Below, piece by piece: positions 9,001-16,364 of a stretch of 64,000 bases of DNA. Every line of letters begins with the position of its first letter. The first letter of the stretch is position 1. The notes below the pieces were generated by a model. That model was not told the origin of the DNA, ran no database searches, and saw only the letters and a program-made list of their open reading frames with translations. The translations under genes and the position numbers were made by a program. Origin of the DNA: Parashewanella hymeniacidonis (GTDB taxonomy: Bacteria > Pseudomonadota > Gammaproteobacteria > Enterobacterales > Shewanellaceae); NCBI RefSeq assembly GCF_016900895.1, contig NZ_JAFEUN010000007.1:1-64000 (forward strand), written 5' to 3'.

Positions 9001-11635
9001 TTTACCGCTGATCGATACCGAAATCCAACAAGATGCAAAAATCAAAAAAGGTGTAATGAACCGTCTATTTTTCGATGTGATTAATAGTGATATTTCGAAT
9101 CTTTCTGGTGTGCGGCTAAAAGTAAATGTAGGAGAGCATGAACATTACTCTTCAACTTTTAATGTTGCTGCTGGCGAGACAACTAAGGTTGAAATTGTAT
9201 TAGGTGGTTATGAGTCTCTTGAAGCCATTGCTGAATTACAGGTGTTCGCAATTTTAAAGCCAACTGTGACAGATGAAATACACATAGGTAAGACTGTAAC
9301 GATACCTGCTTCGGAATCTAGCTATGTGCTTTCCTTAGAAACTGATGCATTCATTAAAGGTGGTGTAGGTAAGGCTAGGTTTAGATTGGAGAATACTTCA
9401 GAACTTGAGGTTGAATTAGAGACAGCCAGTTCTCTTGCTAAGAAGAACTCAAGAGAGATTGAATTTTTAGTCAAAGATCAAGATGGAAATGTCTTATCTA
9501 CAAGTGGTTTCAAACAGGGCTTAGGAGATAAAGTTGTCACTATATCAAATGGAGTAACAATTGCTCGAGTAGCCGCAGGTGAGGCCTTTGTTTCTGATTG
9601 GACAGATATAGAGCTGCCAGAAGGTTCTCCAGATGAAGTTGTACTTGAGATGAGGGTTAAGCATTTTAGCTATCACTTAGATAGAGATGATGAAGTTGTA
9701 CTTCAAGGGACTTCGACAAGAAAGACTTTGATGACTGAAGCAAGCCCTTATATAGGAATGGTAAGTGGTATTACTCCAGTAATTTCTTATGGTGATGAGC
9801 CAATCAATATCGTTGGTCACGTGCAAGATCGTTATACAACAGAATCAGTAGCTAATGCCAATATCGATATTGTTATTAGCGTTAACGGCTTTGAAAGGTC
9901 AATTACGATTGCTTCTGACAATGATGGTAACTTTAGTTATGACTTCATTCCTCAGTCAGGAGAAAGTGGTGTATACAGAGTTTCAGCTGTTTATCCAGGA
10001 ATGACAGATAGACCTGAACATGGAGAGTTTAGAGTTGGTTTGTTAACCGCCAATTATAATTCGTACCGCTTAACGTTACCTAAAGGTACTGAATTTGACA
10101 TACCCATGGAGTTAACCGCTCACGCTGGTGCTGAATTTGAAGGTGTGCATTGGGTAGTTACTCATGGACCGCCTCAAGGGATACAAGTAAACGTTCCGCC
10201 AAAGATGGATATCGCATCATCTTCTGAGGTTTACACGCCAATTAAGTTTAGTGCTTCTTCTGATGCACAAGAAACGGGTTCAGTTAGCTTTGCTCTCAAA
10301 TCTGTTACAACGGATGAGCGTACTCTAGCTAACTTGGAGGTTAACTACACATTAAGTGAAGCAGCACCAGCACTTTATCCTTCGCCAGCTCAAATTGAGA
10401 CTGGTTTGACTCTAAACGGTGAAGCAAGCGAAAGTATTTCTCTTGAAAATAAAGGAACCTTAGCATTACAGAACTTAAATGTTCGTTTATTAAATAACGA
10501 TAACTCCAATGCACCTAACTGGATAAATATAGTTAGCAACGTAACGAATGATGTTCTTGAGGTTGGAGAGAAAGTTGAATTATCAATTGCGGCAAAGCCA
10601 GGAGGAAGGGCAAACCCTGGAATTTATCGATTAAAACTAAGGGTAACAGCTGCTAATCACCCAACAAGAGATATTCCTGTTTTTGTATCAATAGTTGAAG
10701 ACGGTTTTGGTGGCGTTCAGTTTAAGGTTTCAGATATTTATACTGCAACCTTAGATGAAAATGGTGATCTTATCCGTGGTTTATCTGGAGCAAGTTTGGA
10801 TCTGCAAAATATTGATGTCCCAAATATCAAATATCAAGCGATAACTGACGAACTGGGTGAAATCTATTATCCAGACGTTCAAGCAGGGAACTATCGATAT
10901 AGATTATCAGCCAATAAGCATGAAGACTTAGTGGGTGAGGTTCGTATTGTACCAGGAGTTGTGAGAAACCTTGACTTATTCATGAACTACTCTCTAGTTT
11001 CAGTTGAGTGGGTAGTGAATGAAATCACTATTGAAGATCGTTATGAAATCATTCTTAAAGGTACCTTTGAAACCGATGTTCCAGCTGCAGTAGTGGTGAT
11101 GGAACCATTCAATATTAGCCTGCCTGAAATGGTACAAGGCGATGTATTTAATGGTGAATTAACACTAACAAACTACGGATTAATTCGTGCTGATGAACTG
11201 GAATTATACCTTCCTCAATCTGATGAGTTCTTTAAGTACGAGTTTTTATCATCAGTGATTCCAGAAACATTGGAAGCTGGTCAAAGTATAGTTATCCCTT
11301 ACCGTGTGATCAGCTTGCAATCATATAATCCAGCAGAAAATGGGGATGCATCGGGTGGTGGTTGTTCTAGCTACGGAGCTTGTGCTTCGGGTAAATATAG
11401 CTTTGATTGTGCAAATGGCGTAACGAGTTCTGGTTCTGCACGAGCGTGCTGGACAGTGCCAGCTTCAGGCTCCTGCGGTGGCGGCGGCGGTGGCGGCGGC
11501 GGTGGCGGCGGTTGGTGGTACGGTGGTGGCGGCTCAGGCTCTGGTGGCTCTAGCAGCAATAGTGGCTTAGGTGGATGTCGACCTAACGATGATAAATGTA
11601 ATCAACAGAATAACGGAGGCGGTAGTGGTTTTTAA
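2..11635 (+). CDS. Giant secreted multidomain protein (beta-helix, FnIII/Ig-like, Gly-rich tail), 5' partial
   Basis: The frame is open from base 2 to the stop at 11633-11635, giving at least 3877 residues; an apparent start at 467 is only an in-frame TTG, so the true start lies upstream of the window. Visible layout: end of a parallel beta-helix (WWGATDGPG near residue 61); Ig-like and fibronectin-III modules; two more beta-helix modules (about residues 537-1080, sharing GDTN-type and WxG motifs and ending in NWWGDFDGTGP); three paralogous Ig-like repeats (about 1213-1656) with the pattern GD-FxFSEP; many FnIII/Ig modules to about 3000; two carboxypeptidase-regulatory-like beta-sandwiches; and a Cys/Gly-rich tail with about 12 consecutive glycines. 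No catalytic motif was recognised. It reads as a very long extracellular adhesin or scaffold. It overlaps the RHS toxin gene downstream, suggesting one operon and perhaps joint surface display (inference). Confidence 0.88.
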   Translation, partial: HGISAYYGNVAGQDVKTYLNAETGIYANRGAVEVDGGEIFANGGYGAYGESSTTIELSNIWWGATDGPGGEGEGSGDEVNEVIDISSPSTDGTEYAYFNAGGENSVSYGIPLPVVSGDASQAWGNKPYETVHFASSDESITVNFTGLDVNANYELLLTYFNELEELTEQIESVNGVNFKATKIYKNKKITKYSNISPSLITDGNLDLDITVTDGVRAYLSEVTLIKSDVASPPTDTLGITLSSNATNGIVGTKGVVLEGDYSSDTQQFTIEVGITDPSGNQIFYPVKSYGLGKWTFNWKPSVSGEHLFIARVSNSNNLSSYSSSITLNAELENSNKIINFIGTVQDGAINLKWQNAWDVENPPIKLELYKATNGSTFSVESQLSIDTYSYIDEQANIGDSYSYYLSAVDVNGNESQSLVVGPIYISDEQDSTPPSDVDSLNAQYSLDEDGQIYGFIHWTPNGDSDEINEYRIYTSLDSGQSFNESFISLSKNKRNFMPTNLYQGVNATYKVTTVDSFGNESEGITAVINISSIAPKAIVIGGQVSGDWTISGGIFHVISNLTVTDGTTLTIQNAPVFKFARNIRLKVDGNLFTDSKSDERNIVFTSIEDDFKGDTNGDQDTTVAAAGNWDGVYAYYSERTVLNGVKILFAGRQGYAFQSYYSNPSLNNIEVKQSSQDGVEFIGGSFNLQNSLISQNASNGIYLSSSAEGKVINTYSRNNKNGLYVYSGTVGIEGSEFSANSNFGLFFRTTSNSSSLKANNITGNARALQIPAAIFPDNSNVIFPNDDPAVHILSGNLPNNSVFGSYYDQTNTQSAVYVLHGNIEIISKNTVSFEPGVVLKVNGGFSLGVQGIAKFYGTEVEPIYVTSYRDDSVLGDTNRDGNNSVPQRGDWNGLHFKPGSYTNLSELNNVRLSYGGSNGAMLSFDGVTTSIETTGVVVKNSKQDGILVKNGSSPVFKQSEASFNYRNGITLTGSNNSIIQFTRIFGNGANGIDISGNANPIISNGWHFGDHNSALNNSTSNQIAATDNWWGDFDGTGPVIDSDSNGSGEFVLGDVIVDNFKDHNELHYSYINFDQNNLVKKSNIAGIEILRGTLSNEWDLNHSHPGKTALMDSDSVSLKAFGLEPEKRYKIGLTVFNGDSSDTFFQVLVNGEHSLSELWAPKSSPTVFEYSLPSSSYVSGEVEISLTNLNSDTSFRVALAELFIFEEIDDAIPPIFESLDFNDSDGSNSLTAGDLLRFSLSEEVELVSGKQLIAEDILVTDSNSSFGSDSQLVFSEDKKSLKLILGNTSNLNDGDIISIDGLVDRSGYPVIGQQPIKLIDTVSPTFTNFQWLDSDNSGQLTIGDKFIFTFSEPMNTAYLRNDTADANANLKTTSNKKYGLKNDISWQANDTEVVITITDGFTLQGDEVVSPTLFVQDIAGNGIEGTINLQGKDTTPPKLTSIRFNDLDGNNAVSVGDWYEFNFSEPISPAGLSTSTDEANRNLAPEGKLYGLLNIIQCNDIYDSCRVTVTEGFTIQGNETVEPSEFLTDRSGNRFSNTLKLTLVDTISPTIETVSGSQESPVDSSIPFKLKFLFDSTMNPDIVPEVNLASADKILSISQGTWTSTHRENDTYTTNNISLTPEQVAPTKVSVSSAEDMSKNVLETASEVFEFFVRPSNPELIGVKPYPQQNVIGESSITLNGIKQGNTSVYYNGVLIAPSIGINWNYTLSLPEGQSSHSFYAVNANGIQSKQKLVSFVVDSIAPEVISVTPSDNSYLSESQPSIFLAVNETGSGVDLNSSEFSLTLEGDSVLIDVELADNEIYFTPKQPLSEGEYEISAQLFDNVGHHGNSFTSQFTIDKTPPSTPSLTNGLPSNTNNKFITLTGIKDKGAGIVINGVSKVTPNEAQVWQAELELIAGQNVITIQARDYAGNISSPLQVAINFDDQAPGAVTPNLTSTPSGTGIEINWQNYDESANGGDLSRYRIYIAPHAFSRAEQAQLVSVINAPSKSTTLNGLNRNQTYYVAVQAVDIADNFLTDLIAYNVNLSDSLPPSDISQLNADIHSQSMLLSWEAPITNAEDLGGYKLYVDGNTSIDLASNATSYHLTQLTKATSYKVKITTVDVSGNESNGFNKTFVTLVDSPIDVTAEPKNGKAILTWQASQPSSLVSSYRLYASSSPFSNTEGMQHKASITSGDLSGTVSGLQNGSRYYVAVGVVNLSGAENHVVSSIEVTPKADSEGPNIQSVRLQSQVLSESQSNQVTDSGFLSVVALDESKVTEVEYYLDGALIAKSSSSTSNFSVSLSIEDIQDGTHELTVKAIDSLDNSSEKSYNLLVNLSVPDAPIITSPHSGIVTNEVQQQIVVSSQAGLDVQLFLNNSEQGWKVITATGTASFNVELSEGANSLYAVSKNRSGLSAQSDLVSIELDTSLPKAPNNVSALAKEAGLIRLSWNLVSSEDSLTYDVYRSESVFDTITQANKVNSQPIVVGEFNDSPEHDGNYYYRIVAVNELGTSGSPSTLVTAASDSILPYADSVHFEAKGAFDSATNTYGVGTVEVRLIVSEVLLTRPFLSLTTEGNTPLAINLYKVSDYEYQGTFDIPENYADGKGYILFSARDKVGNRGTEVKQNKEILIDAVGARAIDVVSSPASPIKNDLEEPVNFVTNFSFDEAINESSLQIKLQVNEQEPELLETLEKQDSGIWKVEFELPTELGLEKVDNLSLLYSVSDSLDNKRNEELLPKVIQVYQGDLPPLDSPFGLKANVKPEGKVELSWYKVEDAYGYQIQRRSGEQTEPQILTEVLNTEAYIDSTMGDGEYYYSIATIRKHNGLTSLSSFSDEVKAISDSVAPEAPKNLSADLYPNGVGLNWENEGADEGIKFRLYRSNSTEISDVSDLEPIIDNIISLQALDTTPDPDNAGYVVTAFDNAGNESVVSNTAYLNTDLLPITEVKLIKLDQQKPILSWEHRGQGIDGFDVYLEKGDVTLQLNANRLQEKSFIDESYSHGSRDYKVIAVDANGVESLAKQVHLPLIDTEIQQDAKIKKGVMNRLFFDVINSDISNLSGVRLKVNVGEHEHYSSTFNVAAGETTKVEIVLGGYESLEAIAELQVFAILKPTVTDEIHIGKTVTIPASESSYVLSLETDAFIKGGVGKARFRLENTSELEVELETASSLAKKNSREIEFLVKDQDGNVLSTSGFKQGLGDKVVTISNGVTIARVAAGEAFVSDWTDIELPEGSPDEVVLEMRVKHFSYHLDRDDEVVLQGTSTRKTLMTEASPYIGMVSGITPVISYGDEPINIVGHVQDRYTTESVANANIDIVISVNGFERSITIASDNDGNFSYDFIPQSGESGVYRVSAVYPGMTDRPEHGEFRVGLLTANYNSYRLTLPKGTEFDIPMELTAHAGAEFEGVHWVVTHGPPQGIQVNVPPKMDIASSSEVYTPIKFSASSDAQETGSVSFALKSVTTDERTLANLEVNYTLSEAAPALYPSPAQIETGLTLNGEASESISLENKGTLALQNLNVRLLNNDNSNAPNWINIVSNVTNDVLEVGEKVELSIAAKPGGRANPGIYRLKLRVTAANHPTRDIPVFVSIVEDGFGGVQFKVSDIYTATLDENGDLIRGLSGASLDLQNIDVPNIKYQAITDELGEIYYPDVQAGNYRYRLSANKHEDLVGEVRIVPGVVRNLDLFMNYSLVSVEWVVNEITIEDRYEIILKGTFETDVPAAVVVMEPFNISLPEMVQGDVFNGELTLTNYGLIRADELELYLPQSDEFFKYEFLSSVIPETLEAGQSIVIPYRVISLQSYNPAENGDASGGGCSSYGACASGKYSFDCANGVTSSGSARACWTVPASGSCGGGGGGGGGGGGWWYGGGGSGSGGSSSNSGLGGCRPNDDKCNQQNNGGGSGF
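11477..11512 (+). repeat. 12-bp GC-rich minisatellite encoding a poly-glycine run
   Basis: Three consecutive imperfect copies of the 12-mer GGTGGCGGCGGC inside the 3' end of the giant gene encode an uninterrupted glycine stretch. The GC content is far above that of the surrounding gene. Unit length is a multiple of three, so copy-number slippage would change linker length without breaking the frame. Confidence 0.75.
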
Positions 11636-14600
11636 ATGGATGCAATATCAAACTAAACTGAACGGTTTGATTATAAAAAGTTGGTTACTATTCTTGTCAC
11701 TTATTTCTGCGCCTTTAACCGCAATGGAAGTGATACAGCAGGGCCCTGATTTTAGTAACGGTCGCTATCAACAAACTGTGCGTGATATCCAAGTTAAAGT
11801 AATGGGTGGAAATGTCTCTGTTTTCCGCCAATTTGAAGATGGTGAATGGGTATTTTCTAAATCGTGGAGCCCAATTAGTTATGCACAGTCTAGACTGCCA
11901 GGTTCAACAAACTCTGAAGACGCAATTGTTATTGATGATACCAGAACCATAATTAGAAACGGTTATCGTTATTCATTAGTAAAAGAAAGCGAGCCTATGT
12001 TGTACCGTTATGATGACGGTACTTTTATTGAAAAGTTAATCTCAGGCTTTAAGTGGTCTGACCGAAATGGTAACTGGATTGAATACGGTGAAGATAAGCG
12101 AATTACAGCATATGGAAATATTCAAGGCGTTGTCGCTCAATTTATCCATAATAATGAAGGTCACTTAGATGAAGTACATGATCGATTTGGCACTAAAGTT
12201 CTTGATTTTGCATATGAAGGTGATTTTTTAAAAAGTGTTTCTGACCATAAAAGCCGAATTGTTAAATATTATTGGGATGAAAAAGACAGGTTAAATAAAG
12301 TCACGGACGTTCGTGGACAAGATTGGCTTTATGAATACGAAGAGTTTGATGTCGGCAACAGCAGTAGCATGTTGCCTCATTACATTTCGAAAATAACTGA
12401 TCCTGAGCAGCGTAGTACTACGATAAAAAATCGAAAAGTAGGTGGCTCAATAAAAAAAGAGTGTTATGCCACAGGAGGACAAACAACTCGTGAGGTCCAA
12501 GAAGTTGTAGATCCTGATACTGGTGCAGTTACGATTGAAGTAGTAGAAAAAGATTCTGGGAGAGCAAAGGGCTTGTATTGTCGAAATATGACAATTCCTA
12601 ACCAAGTTATTACAGAAGCTTTAATCGATAATGATGAAAACCGCCACTCTTATCTTTATGATTACTCCGCAGAATTCAAAGCTTACCTGTTACAGGAAGT
12701 CGATGCTGATGGTGTTGAAACTCGTAAAATTTTAGGCCCAGACGGTTCAATATCACGGTTGTATCGAGGAGATGAATTAGTATATAGCCAAGCTAGAGTT
12801 GACAAGGTGATGTTGCAAGCTGATACAGCAGGTAACAAAACCAAAATTAACTATGATGATTACAACAATATTCTTCGTTTACAAAATCCTGACGGCTCTT
12901 ATAAAAGCAACACATATCATGCTCAATACAATTTTGTGACTCGTTCAGTGGATGAGAATGGCGTAATTACAGAAATTATCTATAACGATGATGCTATGCC
13001 TGAGCAAGTGATTGAAGCAAAAAGTCGTAGTGAACAACTTGATGTTTTTTATGAGTACAACGAAGAGAAGTTACCATCAAAAGTCGAATACATAGGGCTT
13101 AATGGTGAGCAACGAACCTTTGAATATGAATATGATGCCTTTGGGAACTTAACTAAAGAAACCATTAATGGCTCAGTTGTACATCAATACAAAGATTTTA
13201 GCGCTTTAGGAAATGCGAAAACTTATATTGATCCAAGAGGAAATACTTGGAAGTACACCTTTGATGCTTTTGATAACGTTCTGACTGAGACAGATCCACT
13301 AGATAGAGTTACGACTTATGAATACGACAAAGTTAGTAATCTTTCCAAGATAATTCAGCCTAATTTGGCGTATGAAACTTATACGTATAATGCTAGAAAC
13401 CAAATTAAAACAATTACTGATTCGTATGACAAGATCAGGCAATATCGGCATAATGTCCAAGGCGAAGTTACCGAATTTACTGATGAGCAGGGGAAAGTTC
13501 GTGGAACAGTGTTTGACAGGCAAGGTCGACCTCAATACCGTTTTGATGGTAACCAGTTGCAGACAAAGTTTTTTACAGGTAAAGACCCTGAAACGGGTGA
13601 AGGGGCATTTGATACGCTAAATAAAGTTGAGTATCCAACGTATTCACAGCTCTATAAGTATGACGATCGTAAACAAATCTCTCAGTTAACCATTCTTGAA
13701 TCGAGTAGAAGTAATACATACAACTATCAGTATGATCCTTTAGGGCAAGTAATTTCTGCAACAGATCCAAACGGGCACAGTACTTATTACAGTTACGATG
13801 CACGGGGAAATGTAACTGAAGAAGATACATCAGGACTTGTTTCAAAATACAAATACAATGCTTTTGGCGACTTAATCGAGTTTACTGATCGAAACAACTT
13901 TGTGACGACGCTGGAGTACGATAATTTTGGCCGAATTATCAAGAAGAGCAGAGCAGGATTTGGTGATTGGCAATATGGTTATGATAAAGATGACAATCTG
14001 ATATCGCAAATTAGTCCTGAAGGAAATGAAATAGTCTATGTCTACGATGAGGCTAATCAATTAAAAGAGGAACTTTGGTATACAGGTATAAAAACCAATG
14101 GTGATGACTCGTTAACCCCGTCAAAAGTAGTTACTTATGAATACGATGCAAATGAGCAATTAATCAGTTGGTCATCAGGTACTTTATCAGGCAGTTTTGA
14201 GTGGGACAAAAACGGTTTTTTAAGCACAGAAACAGTCAACTACGGCAGCTTTAGTAAGACGTATCAATATCAATATTATGATAATGGAACAATTAAAAAG
14301 TTCGTTATGCCTCAAGGGACTGAATATAGCTATGAATACGATAATAATGATCAGCTATTACGCCTCAAAATTCCTGGCGAAGGTTCGTTAAGAGTCAATG
14401 AATATCGATGGCAAGCCCCAGCAAGAGAAACACTACCAGGTGGTATTGAGCGCATAACCAGTTATACGGACTTGCTTAACACTGAAGAAATGCAAGTGTC
14501 TTCAGCTGAAGGTGCTCCATTATTAGTACTTGGCTACGACTATGGTACAACTCAAGAAATTACAGAGCGCAGACAAGATGGGCTTGTAACTAATTATCAG

Positions 14601-16364
14601 TATGATGAAATCTATCGTTTAGAGCAAGCTGTCACAACAGATGAAAACGGTGAATCCAGAACTGAAACTTATGAGTTAGATGCTAACAGCAACCGCATCG
14701 GTAGCCATACAACATCTAATTGGCAATATAACGAAGCAGGTCAACTTGTAAGCCGTGGTGAAGGTCTTACTCTGGTAAGTTATAAGTACGATAAAAACGG
14801 TAACCAAGTTGTAAGAAGTGACATAAACTCTCGCTTAAGCTTTATCTACGACCAACAAGATCGCTTAGTTCGTGTAGAAAATGAAAAGCAAGAAGTTATT
14901 GCTGCTTATGAATATGACCCTTTTGCTCGTCGCTTAAGCAAAACTGTTGCTGGTCAAACGACCTACTTTCTATATGCGAATGAAGGGGTCATTGCTGAAT
15001 ATAATAGCCAAGGCCAAGAATTAGCCCACTATGGTTATAAACCTGACGCTGAATGGGGTACTTCTCCCGTATTCCTTTACACCAGCTCGAAAGATACTTC
15101 AGTAACAGGAAAGAAATACTATTATTTCCATAATGATCAAATTGGTACCCCATTCAAATTAACAGATAGCAGTGGCTTTGTTGCTTGGGATGTCCGTTTC
15201 GATGCTTTTGGCAATGCACTCCTTTCAAATCAAAACTCAATTGAAAATCCGCTGCGTTTCCCCGGTCAGTACTTTGATGCCGAAACGGGGCTTCATTATA
15301 ACTGGCGTCGTTATTACGACCCTGAAATTGGCCGTTATATCACCGCAGATCCGATTGACTTAGCAGGCGGGCCGAATCTTTATACCTATGTTGATGGTAA
15401 TCCAATCAGCAGAATCGACCCGAATGGTGAATGTGGAATTTTCGGCGTTTTTGCTGGAATACTTCTCGAGGTTGGTACAAGTATTGTTACCGGGGATTGT
15501 CCTAGTTATACATTAACCGATGCTATTGGTGATGCCTTCTGTGGAATTGGTAAATTTGCCAAACTTGCTAAGTTGGCTTCTAGGTGTAAAAAAAATAGCT
15601 TTACAGGTGATACGCCAGTTCACACTGAAAGCGGCTTGGTCGCAATCAAAGATGTGAAAGTTGGTGATAAAGTTCGTGCCTATACCGAATGGAATGGTAA
15701 AGAGCAGTATGAGCTTGTTGAAGATATTATCACCAACACCAAAGAATATTTACTTCTCAAACTCACGCTGGATAGTGGTGAGGTTATTGAGACAACCAGC
15801 CAACATCCGTTTTATATTTTGGGGAAAGGGTGGGTAGAAGCTGAAGACTTACAGTTAGGTGACCCTCTTTATCGAGGTGATAGAGCTGGCACGCTTTCAA
15901 TTACTAATATTGATAGCCAGACCCGTGTAGAAACGGTATATAACCTTAGCGTAGTTAATGCCAATACTTATTTTGTTGGGCAAGATAAGGTATTGGTGCA
16001 TAATGCTAAAAAAGGGTGTCCTTATTTTAACAAAAAAAATCGCCCTTGTTATGGAGCTAATCAAGTTGAAAACGTTTGGAATAATCAATCTAAAAAAAGA
16101 GCTGATGGAAGAGTTTTTGACCCAAATAATGGAGTAGAATTAACCTGGGATAGAACAAAGTCTCGTGGTGGGAAAAAGCCACAGTGGGATATGGGGCATA
16201 AGCCTGGTAAAGATTACGCCTCTTTACATTATAGCTACATTAAAGGTGAAATATCTAAAGAAGAATTTTTAAGTCAATACAGAGATCCTGATAATTATCA
16301 TCCAGAAGATCCATCTTCTAATAGAAGTCGTAAACATGATAAACCTAGAAAAAAGTGCAAGTGA
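11625..16364 (+). CDS. Sec-exported RHS/YD-repeat polymorphic toxin with Hint domain and GH-E nuclease tip
   Basis: About 1579 residues. A signal peptide (hydrophobic WLLFLSLISAPLTA) is followed by many YD repeats (YxYDxxG patterns), the RHS-associated core (about residues 1162-1267: LRFPGQYFDAETGLHYN, RRYYDPEIGRYITADPI, IDPNG), a Hint autoprotease domain (about 1325-1461: NSFTGDTPVHT, TSQHPFYI, ending VLVHNA) and a C-terminal tip of about 118 residues. The tip has DMGHKPGKDYASLHYSY and YHPEDPSSNRS, the conserved G-H and E of the GH-E nucleases (HNH/Endo VII superfamily). Start: GTG 11625 has GGAGG five bases upstream; ATG 11640 is the alternative and gives the same signal peptide. It overlaps the giant gene before it and the ankyrin gene after it. 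YD shell, Hint release and nuclease tip are known polymorphic-toxin design; the DNase activity is inferred. Confidence 0.92.
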   Translation: MVFKWMQYQTKLNGLIIKSWLLFLSLISAPLTAMEVIQQGPDFSNGRYQQTVRDIQVKVMGGNVSVFRQFEDGEWVFSKSWSPISYAQSRLPGSTNSEDAIVIDDTRTIIRNGYRYSLVKESEPMLYRYDDGTFIEKLISGFKWSDRNGNWIEYGEDKRITAYGNIQGVVAQFIHNNEGHLDEVHDRFGTKVLDFAYEGDFLKSVSDHKSRIVKYYWDEKDRLNKVTDVRGQDWLYEYEEFDVGNSSSMLPHYISKITDPEQRSTTIKNRKVGGSIKKECYATGGQTTREVQEVVDPDTGAVTIEVVEKDSGRAKGLYCRNMTIPNQVITEALIDNDENRHSYLYDYSAEFKAYLLQEVDADGVETRKILGPDGSISRLYRGDELVYSQARVDKVMLQADTAGNKTKINYDDYNNILRLQNPDGSYKSNTYHAQYNFVTRSVDENGVITEIIYNDDAMPEQVIEAKSRSEQLDVFYEYNEEKLPSKVEYIGLNGEQRTFEYEYDAFGNLTKETINGSVVHQYKDFSALGNAKTYIDPRGNTWKYTFDAFDNVLTETDPLDRVTTYEYDKVSNLSKIIQPNLAYETYTYNARNQIKTITDSYDKIRQYRHNVQGEVTEFTDEQGKVRGTVFDRQGRPQYRFDGNQLQTKFFTGKDPETGEGAFDTLNKVEYPTYSQLYKYDDRKQISQLTILESSRSNTYNYQYDPLGQVISATDPNGHSTYYSYDARGNVTEEDTSGLVSKYKYNAFGDLIEFTDRNNFVTTLEYDNFGRIIKKSRAGFGDWQYGYDKDDNLISQISPEGNEIVYVYDEANQLKEELWYTGIKTNGDDSLTPSKVVTYEYDANEQLISWSSGTLSGSFEWDKNGFLSTETVNYGSFSKTYQYQYYDNGTIKKFVMPQGTEYSYEYDNNDQLLRLKIPGEGSLRVNEYRWQAPARETLPGGIERITSYTDLLNTEEMQVSSAEGAPLLVLGYDYGTTQEITERRQDGLVTNYQYDEIYRLEQAVTTDENGESRTETYELDANSNRIGSHTTSNWQYNEAGQLVSRGEGLTLVSYKYDKNGNQVVRSDINSRLSFIYDQQDRLVRVENEKQEVIAAYEYDPFARRLSKTVAGQTTYFLYANEGVIAEYNSQGQELAHYGYKPDAEWGTSPVFLYTSSKDTSVTGKKYYYFHNDQIGTPFKLTDSSGFVAWDVRFDAFGNALLSNQNSIENPLRFPGQYFDAETGLHYNWRRYYDPEIGRYITADPIDLAGGPNLYTYVDGNPISRIDPNGECGIFGVFAGILLEVGTSIVTGDCPSYTLTDAIGDAFCGIGKFAKLAKLASRCKKNSFTGDTPVHTESGLVAIKDVKVGDKVRAYTEWNGKEQYELVEDIITNTKEYLLLKLTLDSGEVIETTSQHPFYILGKGWVEAEDLQLGDPLYRGDRAGTLSITNIDSQTRVETVYNLSVVNANTYFVGQDKVLVHNAKKGCPYFNKKNRPCYGANQVENVWNNQSKKRADGRVFDPNNGVELTWDRTKSRGGKKPQWDMGHKPGKDYASLHYSYIKGEISKEEFLSQYRDPDNYHPEDPSSNRSRKHDKPRKKCK

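Noticed and set aside
11371-11559. Proline-rich reading frame on the - strand
   Set aside because: It is the antisense of the poly-glycine tract of the giant protein.
15597-16010. Intein inserted in the RHS gene
   Set aside because: The Hint block has no C-terminal splicing nucleophile and the downstream sequence is a toxin domain, not the continuation of an RHS protein.
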